A DNA stretch of 64,000 nucleotides, taken from NCBI GenBank assembly GCA_949358305.1, contig OX442317.1, forward strand, positions 10,420,186 through 10,484,185, in the 5' to 3' direction. The DNA comes from Strigamia acuminata (Eukaryota; Arthropoda; Chilopoda; Geophilomorpha; Linotaeniidae). Positions within the stretch are counted from its first letter, which is position 1. Each line of letters starts with the position of its first letter. The notes under the pieces are model-generated. The model ran no database searches. It saw only the letters and a list, made by a program, of their open reading frames with translations, and was not told the origin of the DNA. A program made the position numbers and the translations under genes. Shown here piece by piece: positions 17,869 through 25,841 of the stretch.

Positions 17869-20691
17869 TTACCCTATCTGGTCCTTCAGCGCGATAGCGG
17901 GCAACTTCCCTCCGCGGGGACGTAGGATTGGGAGATTAACGGCTGGTGGTGGCGGAGGAAGGCCATCGGGCAGCGACGTGGTCAGATTCGTCGGATCCTC
18001 CGATTCGTTAATGAAGAATTGAGCGTGGCCGGGAGGTCCGTCCGTGCTACTTCTTCTTTCATGCACCCAGATTTGGGTCGAAGCGGGGAAGCGGCCGGGA
18101 CATCGACGCATTCGATGCGATTCCGGCGGTGTGAGGGGCTCTCGGTGAGCCCGCTGGAGCCGTTGATGGAGGATCGGGTCGTTGGTCAACCTGATTTCCT
18201 TCGCCATCCATTGCAGGAACGATTCACCTTGGCGGTGAGTGGCCAATAACGCTCGGCGCGTTGTCTCCGACATTTGTAAATTCGGATATTCTACTTCCAG
18301 TCGTAGATAGAGCTGGGTCGGCGCAGGTGCCGGTGTAGGCAGTGGCGGGGGAGACGGCGGTAGTGGAATCTCCAGTGGTGGAGTGTTCTCCTCTATGGAC
18401 AGGGCGTCCATGCTCGTAGAAGGCGGCGAGGGCGATGGCAGCGGTGGAGTTCGAGGCCCCTTGCGCGATCGCTTCGGGACCAACTTCGGTCGCTTACTCG
18501 TCCTTCGTTCCTTCGGGAATACCGGCTTTGGAGTCGGGATATAACTCCGGGCGGCAGGCTCGGGAGGAACCGTCTCGGCCACCACGATGGGGCGGACGGC
18601 CTCCTCTTTGGCGGGCGCCTCTTCGGCGACCTTTCGTAGCAACGTCGGGTGGACCCCTGGGTTTTGGTAGCGGAATGCCATCGAACGCATCTTCGCGAAC
18701 TGGAAACTCGGGTTTTCCATGGAGCGGGCCAACTCGAATCGGAGGTCGGCCGCGGCTGGCGTAAACTCGGCCCAAAGTTGGTAGAGGGTCCTGTTTAGAA
18801 AGACGCCTTCTCGGTCGATTATGGTCCAGGCGGCCATCGACTGTCGGCCGTCCAGGAAGAGGGCGGGAGACAGGATTTCTGACATCACGCGTGTTACCTC
18901 GGCGTTTAAACTGCTTCGGTTGGACGGCAGGGCGCGGTTTGGGTCTGCCGAAAAGGTGGCGGATAGTTTGCGCATTTGGGCTATCGCCCAATTGATGTGC
19001 TCCGTCTGAGCGGCGTCGGCCTGCGTCAAGGCCCGTTCGGCGGTAGCGGGGTGCTCACATTCAGCCTGGTGGGCCTGCAGTTCTCCCAAGGTGGGATTCG
19101 CTGCCTCTCGTCGGTTTCGGGCATCCCGCTCTTTCTCTTCGTACCACATGGCGTCACGAGCCGGTCTCGGTGCTTGAGTCGGCGGAGGAACTGGCGGGGG
19201 AGCCAGTCCTGGTGGTCGGTGCGGGACGTATTCTAGGAACGCCTCGCCTGGTCGCATGTTTCCAGGGGGCGTCCATCGAGTTATGGCTGGTGGTGGGGCC
19301 TCGAGGAGAGGCGGCCAGCTTGGTTGGACCGGACGGAAGGTTGGTGTGGGTGGTGCGAGCGCGGTTTGGTCCGTAGAGGGCGTTGGCCGGTTCGCGGAGA
19401 ATCCGCGAAAGGCGTTGGTGAGCACTTCGGCCAGTTCTCTTCGGGACATGGGCTGTTCCGTTTTTGGCCCTTCGTCCAAATCCATTTTTTCTTCAATGGT
19501 TTCGCACCATCCTTCGGGTCCCTTCTTCCGATTGGGGAACGACACGGCTGCGGGTTCGGCTCTGGGCGAGTCCGAACTACCGGCGGCGGTCGGTCTCTTC
19601 TCGGTGGCGGCGAGTTTCGCCAACAGGGTTTGCATCCTCTGCCTGCGGCGAGCTCTGCTCTTCCGGTTGCGCCTGGTGTTGGCGGTTTCGACGTGTGAAG
19701 AGGTTACCGAGTCTCTTCGGATTTTGTACGGAGGTTCCGCTTGGTCGAACATGGTCGACTCTTCGTCCGACGGCCGGACGGTACGCACCAGGAAGAGAGA
19801 GGGCGCGGCTGTGGCAGCCGCTTGTCTCTCCTGTTCGTCGACCCGGTCGCTCCACGAGTTGGACGGTCCGGCCTCTGGATCCAGTCGCAATTCCTTGGAT
19901 GAGGCGGGTACAATCACAACGGAGCGCAGGCCTCCCGACTGGGTGGCCGTTTGAATTCTTAAGTCGGAACTGTTCGAATGGCCGGGTTGCGTCCCGCTCG
20001 TCGACGGGCCGCTCTCCTCGGTGGAAAGGGCCTGCCTGCTCGGAGCGGGGCCGCTGTTTGAGCTTGAGGCCTGTCTCTTCAGCCTCCTGACTCGTGTGCC
20101 GCTCTGAAGGATGCCGACTTGATGCAGCTGCCACATTTCGGCTTGAGTGGCGACGAAGCCAACGGGCGGCACCCACGGTGTTGCTTGGCGGTCTTCGCGG
20201 ACTTCACGCAACCATTCTCTAATTTCTCCTGTCGAGAAACCATTCCGTTCCAAGGTTCGTGTCGCGGCACTGGTTGCCGTTCGCTCTAGGTGAGCGATTT
20301 CCTCGCGGACGATTCGTCTCCGCTCTTCTGGCGTTGCGGCGTTGCGCCACCGAAGGCCGGTGTATTCGTCTGCCTCGGTACCACCGTACCGAGCTCGGAG
20401 TAGCTCTGAAAAAATAGGGCTCGACGGATCGAAATCGGGATCGATCCGTGGCCCCACCCTTTCTCGCATTTGTCTGGGCAAACATTCGATCAGCGTCCTG
20501 GGTCGGTCAAAGAATTCTTCGATCGCTCGGGAGTAGCGTAATCTCAGGGCCCAGACATCGGTGTCTTCCTCTGGATAGGCTAGCCGGATAAATTCTGGCA
20601 TCGCTAGCCGGAAGATGTTACCCTTGGTGGGCACTGTAGACGGCAGGGCGTCCCATGATTGTAGCGGGTCGATCTGAAGCGTTAAATACAT
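17869..20691 (-). CDS. third ORF of element 3, unknown function, env position
   Basis: A 940-codon frame between pol and the polypurine tract. I do not recognise the family. Residues 1-180 look helical and globular (MPEFIRLAYPEEDTDVWALR; ELLRARYGGTEADEYTGLRW). Then come a Ser/Gly-rich linker, a very basic patch (RRNRKSRARRRQRMQ, about 345-360), a Pro-rich stretch, a second folded-looking block (about 560-700, with AAWTIIDREGVFLNRTLYQL), another basic patch (RRTSKRPKLVPKRSRKG) and a Pro-rich tail. There is no signal peptide, membrane helix or furin-like site, so it does not look like an envelope protein. The basic patches suggest nuclear entry or nucleic-acid binding. The ATG at 20691 is the first in frame, but an acceptor CAG at 20674-20676 could instead join it to a 5' exon ending at 21214. 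RYGGTEADE resembles RYGETPDEI of its own Gag, a hint of a capsid-like origin. Confidence 0.85.
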   Translation of the reverse strand: MYLTLQIDPLQSWDALPSTVPTKGNIFRLAMPEFIRLAYPEEDTDVWALRLRYSRAIEEFFDRPRTLIECLPRQMRERVGPRIDPDFDPSSPIFSELLRARYGGTEADEYTGLRWRNAATPEERRRIVREEIAHLERTATSAATRTLERNGFSTGEIREWLREVREDRQATPWVPPVGFVATQAEMWQLHQVGILQSGTRVRRLKRQASSSNSGPAPSRQALSTEESGPSTSGTQPGHSNSSDLRIQTATQSGGLRSVVIVPASSKELRLDPEAGPSNSWSDRVDEQERQAAATAAPSLFLVRTVRPSDEESTMFDQAEPPYKIRRDSVTSSHVETANTRRNRKSRARRRQRMQTLLAKLAATEKRPTAAGSSDSPRAEPAAVSFPNRKKGPEGWCETIEEKMDLDEGPKTEQPMSRRELAEVLTNAFRGFSANRPTPSTDQTALAPPTPTFRPVQPSWPPLLEAPPPAITRWTPPGNMRPGEAFLEYVPHRPPGLAPPPVPPPTQAPRPARDAMWYEEKERDARNRREAANPTLGELQAHQAECEHPATAERALTQADAAQTEHINWAIAQMRKLSATFSADPNRALPSNRSSLNAEVTRVMSEILSPALFLDGRQSMAAWTIIDREGVFLNRTLYQLWAEFTPAAADLRFELARSMENPSFQFAKMRSMAFRYQNPGVHPTLLRKVAEEAPAKEEAVRPIVVAETVPPEPAARSYIPTPKPVFPKERRTSKRPKLVPKRSRKGPRTPPLPSPSPPSTSMDALSIEENTPPLEIPLPPSPPPLPTPAPAPTQLYLRLEVEYPNLQMSETTRRALLATHRQGESFLQWMAKEIRLTNDPILHQRLQRAHREPLTPPESHRMRRCPGRFPASTQIWVHERRSSTDGPPGHAQFFINESEDPTNLTTSLPDGLPPPPPAVNLPILRPRGGKLPAIALKDQIG

Positions 20692-21213
20692 TTTAATTTC
20701 GATACCCTTTTTATAAATATTTGGAATAAAAATTGTGAGATCGGCGGTGGCACCAAAATTTCTTTCGGTTGTGGCCGCTCCTCTCTGTCCTGATTATTCG
20801 CAGGTCCGCGGTGGTTGGCCGCTGGTGTAGCTCAGTCTTTCTCTTGCTACCTTTTTTAGATTCAGGAGGTCCGCTCAAAACAACGTCGCGTAATATAAAA
20901 GAATCGGTTGTTTTTGTTTAAGCTTTTCTACTCGTATTTTAATTTATTACGAAGTTTCAACGTTACTTTAAGGTTTTAATTTTTTCTAAGTTTTAGCGAC
21001 GCCATCTTGGCAAACAATTCCTTTGTCTGGGTTTGGAGATCGGAGATCTTCGAGCACGAAAAAGGTTTCCGCGCCCGAGCTCCGATTCTACCGAAAATCA
21101 ACAAAATAAATACAAAAAGAATTCATCAGTCAAGTTATCACGCGCCACAATCCAACATGGTGTCGGATGTCGGCGGATTACATTTTCGATCTTACGGGAA
21201 GATCTCATGTTAC
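20674..21213 (-). other. candidate intron joining 5' exon to third ORF
   Basis: On the sense strand CAG|GTAACA (donor at 21214/21213) ends a short reading frame after EEENWDEPEQQPQ. TTAACGCTTCAG|ATCGAC (acceptor at 20674/20673) lies six codons into the third ORF. Both junctions fall between codons, so splicing out these 540 bases keeps phase. The pyrimidine tract before the acceptor is weak. The interval also serves as the only non-coding gap between pol and the third ORF. Confidence 0.5.
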
Positions 21214-21387
21214 CTGTGGTTGTTGCTCCGGCTCATCCCAATTTTCTTCCTCCGCCTCGATGACCAATCCTTCGCTCTCGTCTCTGGAGGACGAGGCGTC
21301 GGGGTCAATTCTCGGGTTGCGTTGATCGGCCATAAAGAAAAACTCAGATTGCTCAACTTGAAAGAAAGAGGTTTTTTCTACTTTCAC
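21214..21387 (-). CDS. candidate 5' exon of the third ORF
   Basis: This small frame opens with ATG at 21387. A second ATG at 21333 (MADQRNPRIDPDASSSRDES) gives an acidic leader ending QQPQ at a consensus splice donor. Unspliced, it would stop three codons later (a 60-residue peptide). The start resembles the third ORF of the related element near 63749 (MAEGGEGPPNIDSDSEPERN): both are MA-acidic with a P-x-I-D-x-D motif. This supports the idea that it is the true N-terminus of the third protein. Confidence 0.5.
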
Positions 21388-21735
21388 GGTGAAAGAGAGA
21401 GAACGCGTGCTTTTGCTTTCAAGAAAACAAACGGAAGTGGAACCGACCGGCGCAGAGGATTATGGGTCACGGACGCGTCTCGTACGGTACGAGACTTGTC
21501 CGTGCGAGCGTGGGGCTACGGGGCCGACGTATGCGATCGAGCCGTGCGCATGTTACGCTACGGGGTTTCGACCGATACGTCATGCAATCTCGCTTTTCGA
21601 TATTGACGGTGATAACTGACGACGAAGTTCGGACTTAGCCGAATTTTATGTCTCGACATGCGTTGCAGCTCTCGTAAGTGAATTTCTTCAATTTTACGAC
21701 GCCGCAATCACATATCTTGACCTTTTTATTTCTTT
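21388..21735 (-). other. non-coding gap between pol and third-ORF exon
   Basis: No reading frame continues on the sense strand. The stretch could hold leader or splice-regulatory sequence for the third-ORF RNA. Nothing specific was recognised. Confidence 0.4.
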
Positions 21736-24700
21736 CTAGTTTCTCCCGGTAATTTTTCCGTCTTGGATGAACGGATTCTTCGATTTTCGCGGTCGAAGGT
21801 TGCGTTTTTGCTCGCGAGTGGTATCGGCTCCCACTTGGTCGCTCATCTCCGATGTTGCGGTATTGTTTACTTCTTCTAATTTTGTTTTTTCTTTTTCAGA
21901 AGTATTTTCTTCTGCTTCCTCCCTCTCCGAGACTGTTTGCTCCGCTTGATCGGGAGCATCTGCGGGTTGGGATTCGGCGTCGAAAAATTCGTCATCTTCG
22001 TCTGTTCCTTCGCCAATTTCGTTGTTATTTTGGAATGTGTCGACCACTGTGCCACCTTGGCCGCTGTGCGTCTGACCTTCCAGCCATATTTCTTGGCGAA
22101 ATTCTGGTAGATATGGTTTTAATTCCCGGCCGTTGATCGATTGGAAATTTTTATTATCTGTTAATCTGCGCAATTGGTAGGCGTTGCCGCCGTGTTCTGC
22201 CACAATTACATAGGGTCCGTCCCTTTTGTCGGCCAGACCCGCGGCAATGCCCCTCGCAGCATTCGATAATATGTGTGTTTCCTTCCACACCAGGTCGTTG
22301 ACCTTGAAATTCGTGAATTCCAATTCTCCTTCTTTTTCTGCGACTCTTTCCCGTAGGTCAAAGATGTGAGTCATTAGGTGCTGATATGTGTCGGAAATCG
22401 TCTGTTCCAAACGACATACGTACTCGTGTGGGTTAGCGGGGTCCAGTACATTCACTGCCTCCGCAACTCGCGGGTCCCACGGCATTCTTAGTTCGCGGGC
22501 GAAATTAAGAAATGCGGGTGAGAAGTCGCGTGTTCGTGAAACGGTGGAGCGAATGCTGAAAGCTATCTCACGTAGATACTCATCCCACCGATTGTGTACG
22601 TCGGTGAACACCGTCAAAGCGTATTTCACGTCTTTGTTTAGCCTTTCTACGGGGTTCGTTTGAGGATTATAAGTGGAGGTGTTTGAAATCTCCATCTTAA
22701 ATTTCTTGCAGAACTCCTTGTATATTTTGGACCTGAATTGGGGCCCGTTATCGGAAATGAGCTTCCGGGGGAACCCAAATCGCAGCGCCACGTCGTAAAG
22801 ACACTCGGCGATATTTTCCGCCGAGGGCTTCGCGAGGGCGTACAACTCGGGCCAACGGGTCGCTACGTCCATAATTACAAGTATATACATGTTGCGGTTG
22901 CTTGTTGTGGGCTTGGGGCCCATCAAGTCAACACTCCAACAGTCAAAAGGAGCATAGGGGCCGAGAGACATTGTGTTCCTGGCCACTTTGTCACGAGGTC
23001 GACATGCTTGGCACCGGGAGCAGTGGCGAATAAATTTCGTTATTTTCTGGCGGGCTCCGGGCCAAAAGAATATCTGCTTCACGCGGTACAATGTTCTTGC
23101 TATGCCGGCGTGGCTAGCGAGTGGGTGCCCGTGCATCAGCCACAGCAATCGGGTGTGTAGCGAGACAGGCACCACCACTTTTATCGCGTTTCCCGCTCCG
23201 CTAAGGTCGTCCTGAAACGTCGGGTGGTATTTCAGTAACAACCCGTCGTCTATCAGGTAGCTGGTGGCTTGCTTAGCAAATTGCTTTCTGCGATGAGGAT
23301 TTGTCATATCGACCGGATATTCCCCTTTTTCTAGGAATCGAGTCATTATCTGACATTTGGCGTCGGTCGCCTGATGTTCGATGAACTCGAGTCTTGTTGG
23401 CGGCGCGTATTGCGTTTTCTTTTCTATTGTGGCCGTGAAGGCTCGCAGCAGAGTTTTTGGGGCCTCTGGGACGACCGGAGGTTTTGTTTCCGTGGTTGTG
23501 TCGGTTGTTCCAGCTGGCTGGTACGTCCGAGTCCAGAAACCACAAAATGTTTTGTCAGCGGGCTCCATCACGGGCAATTCGTTCGCTTTACGCAGGCGCC
23601 AAATCCGTCTGGGTGTCGGACAATAGAGTAGACGCGAATCGTCTTCGCCGTCGTCGTCCGGACCATGGGGGTCGGACGCCGGGGCTCGCGATAAAGCGTC
23701 GGCTACCTGATTGAATTTTCCGGGGCGATATGTTATTGTGATGTCGCACGCCATGAGTTCGAGTTGCCATCTGGCGAGTCTGCCGGATGGTTCTTTTAAC
23801 TTCATCAACCAACTTAATGCCTGATGATCGGTCTGCACCTCGAAATTCGTATACTCTAGGTAGTCACGAAATTTCCGAACAGCCCATATTACGGCTAAGC
23901 ACTCCAGTTCTGTAGCCGTGTAGTTTTTCTCGGCTCCCTGTATTTTTCGACTTATGAACATACAGGGTACTTCTTGCTCTACTCCGTTATACGTGTGTTT
24001 TTGCAAGAGGGCCGCTCCCAAGCCAACTCGGCTGGCGTCGGTATGCAGCACGAACGGTCGGTTTAGATCGGGTAGCGGCATTTTGTCGACGTCGGCCAGC
24101 ATTTGTTTTATGGCGCTGAAGGCGGCCTCGCATTCGGCCGTCCATGCGAACTCGCGGTCGGTTCGCAGGAGGTCCGTTACGGGCGCGGCTACTTCTGCCA
24201 AATTGGGGAGCAGTCTGCCGAAAAAATTAATCATCCCCATGAATCTTTGGACTCCCTTTATATCTTCGGGTGCCGGGAATCCGTTTATTGCTCGTACTTT
24301 TTCGGGATCAATGGCGATCCCTTCAACTCCGATTCGATAGCCTAGGAAGGCAAGTTCTTTTCTACAGAACTTGCTCTTTCCGGGGTGGACATGGAGTCCA
24401 GCTTTGGCTAAGCGGGAGACTACTCGGTCTATGTGCTCTATGTGTTCCTCAAAAGTGTCTGACGCAATAATGATATCGTCGAGATAAGCCCATACGAAAT
24501 CATGTAACATGTCTCCGAGGACGCTTTCGATTAACTTTTGAAATGTGCTTGGTGCGTTCACTAGTCCGAATGGCATTACGTTGAACATTAATCGCCCTAT
24601 AGGCGAGTAAAACGCTGTCTTTAGCTTATCTTCTGGTCGGAGTTCGACCTGCCAGTACCCTTTTGATAGGTCCATGGTGGTTACCCAATTAAATGGAGCC

Positions 24701-25710
24701 AGCTCTCGGAGAATCGCTTCGATGGAGGGCATCTGTATCGGGTCTATCACCGTTATCGCATTGAGCGGGCGGTAGTCGATACACAAGCGAGGCTCGGAGC
24801 CGGGTCGCATTACTAGGACGATCCTCATCGCGTATTCGCCCAATGCTTCTGTGACGATGCCTTTATCGAGCATGTCTTGACACATCTGGGTTACTATGTC
24901 CCGTTTTTGGGGATTCATTCCCTTGTACGGCACGCGAATCGGTTTGTCCGTCGTTAGTTCGATCTCGTGTACGGCTTCTGTCGTCCTTCCGGGCGTTTTG
25001 GTGAGGATCCGTTCGTGCTTACGAAGTATTCGCCTCAATAACGAAGCCTCGTTGACTTGTAGAGCGGCTTCCTCGACCAACGTGTCCACCATGTTACTTC
25101 TTTGTAATTCCAGAGCGAAGGCTACGAAATCGTAGTCCTGTACGAATTTTCGCAGTCCTCTCTCGTATTCCTCCTTCTCTTGGGCCTCGTCCAGTAATTT
25201 TTGGGGTACTACTGGAATGGGCCTTTCACCTTCGGGGCTTATCCAATTCCACGATCTCGTTATCGGATTTGGCTGTATTTTTAGTTTAGCCATGATGTCG
25301 ATTCCGAGGAGGAACACCTTGTCGTGGGATGGCAGCACCAAGAAGGGGTGGGATAGGTTCCCTCCCCTCCAATCGATGGTAATTTTTATTACGCCTCTTG
25401 GCTTTACATAGCCATTAGCCGTGAGTAATTCCACATTCTCGTTCACTTTCATCATTTTATCTTCGATGTCTAGGCTCTCGACTAGATCTTCGGATATGAA
25501 AGAACGATCCGCTCCGGAATCCAGCAGTCCCAGTAACTTTTGGTTTTCTATCGTCACTGGCAACATGCAGAGCGTCTCGCAATGTGACTTCGAGACATTG
25601 CAGTGAAATACTCGCAATTTTTGCGGTACGACGTCTAGGTCAAACGGGAGTTCGGCCCAATCGCCGTCTGTCTTGCTCTCCGTCCTCACTTGCATGCCTC
25701 TCAGCGTCAC
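21736..25710 (-). CDS. pol: pol of element 3: protease, RT, RNase H, integrase
   Basis: The frame is one base back from gag and stays open from the slippery site at 25872-25878, so the protein starts as a Gag fusion; 25710 is only the first start-like codon. Counting from there: retropepsin LLDSGADRSF (Asp about 64); reverse transcriptase with TTMDLSKGYWQVEL and YLDD (about 408); RNase H with HTDASRVGLG, ATELECLAVIW, QTDHQALSW and ADALSRAP; integrase with HHCC finger (HPLASHAG ... CSRCQAC, about 857-897) and the D,D35E triad at DLMGP (about 927), SDNGPQF (about 983) and NPVERLN (about 1018). The C-terminal KRDGPYVIVAEHGGNAYQL is a GPY/F module. The tail is acidic. All key residues are present, with no stop. 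Confidence 0.95.
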   Translation of the reverse strand: MTLRGMQVRTESKTDGDWAELPFDLDVVPQKLRVFHCNVSKSHCETLCMLPVTIENQKLLGLLDSGADRSFISEDLVESLDIEDKMMKVNENVELLTANGYVKPRGVIKITIDWRGGNLSHPFLVLPSHDKVFLLGIDIMAKLKIQPNPITRSWNWISPEGERPIPVVPQKLLDEAQEKEEYERGLRKFVQDYDFVAFALELQRSNMVDTLVEEAALQVNEASLLRRILRKHERILTKTPGRTTEAVHEIELTTDKPIRVPYKGMNPQKRDIVTQMCQDMLDKGIVTEALGEYAMRIVLVMRPGSEPRLCIDYRPLNAITVIDPIQMPSIEAILRELAPFNWVTTMDLSKGYWQVELRPEDKLKTAFYSPIGRLMFNVMPFGLVNAPSTFQKLIESVLGDMLHDFVWAYLDDIIIASDTFEEHIEHIDRVVSRLAKAGLHVHPGKSKFCRKELAFLGYRIGVEGIAIDPEKVRAINGFPAPEDIKGVQRFMGMINFFGRLLPNLAEVAAPVTDLLRTDREFAWTAECEAAFSAIKQMLADVDKMPLPDLNRPFVLHTDASRVGLGAALLQKHTYNGVEQEVPCMFISRKIQGAEKNYTATELECLAVIWAVRKFRDYLEYTNFEVQTDHQALSWLMKLKEPSGRLARWQLELMACDITITYRPGKFNQVADALSRAPASDPHGPDDDGEDDSRLLYCPTPRRIWRLRKANELPVMEPADKTFCGFWTRTYQPAGTTDTTTETKPPVVPEAPKTLLRAFTATIEKKTQYAPPTRLEFIEHQATDAKCQIMTRFLEKGEYPVDMTNPHRRKQFAKQATSYLIDDGLLLKYHPTFQDDLSGAGNAIKVVVPVSLHTRLLWLMHGHPLASHAGIARTLYRVKQIFFWPGARQKITKFIRHCSRCQACRPRDKVARNTMSLGPYAPFDCWSVDLMGPKPTTSNRNMYILVIMDVATRWPELYALAKPSAENIAECLYDVALRFGFPRKLISDNGPQFRSKIYKEFCKKFKMEISNTSTYNPQTNPVERLNKDVKYALTVFTDVHNRWDEYLREIAFSIRSTVSRTRDFSPAFLNFARELRMPWDPRVAEAVNVLDPANPHEYVCRLEQTISDTYQHLMTHIFDLRERVAEKEGELEFTNFKVNDLVWKETHILSNAARGIAAGLADKRDGPYVIVAEHGGNAYQLRRLTDNKNFQSINGRELKPYLPEFRQEIWLEGQTHSGQGGTVVDTFQNNNEIGEGTDEDDEFFDAESQPADAPDQAEQTVSEREEAEENTSEKEKTKLEEVNNTATSEMSDQVGADTTREQKRNLRPRKSKNPFIQDGKITGRN

Positions 25711-25841
25711 TTTTTCTTCCTTCTCCGGTGCGGATTGAGCTCGGTCTTTAACTTGCGCATCAAGTATGGCGTGACCGGCAGGTCCGGTATGGAATTTCTT
25801 TTTCCTTGTTATTTCCTCGGCTTTCGCAGACGAAGTCGATT

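Noticed and set aside
19256-19954. 232-codon open frame on the plus strand, and similar ones at 19464-20090 and 27031-27480
   Set aside because: They lie opposite the third ORF and gag of the minus-strand gypsy element. GC-rich coding DNA gives long antisense frames, and they show no domain.
17869-20691. Calling the third ORF an envelope gene
   Set aside because: Position fits env, but no signal peptide, membrane helix, cleavage site or Cys pattern is visible.
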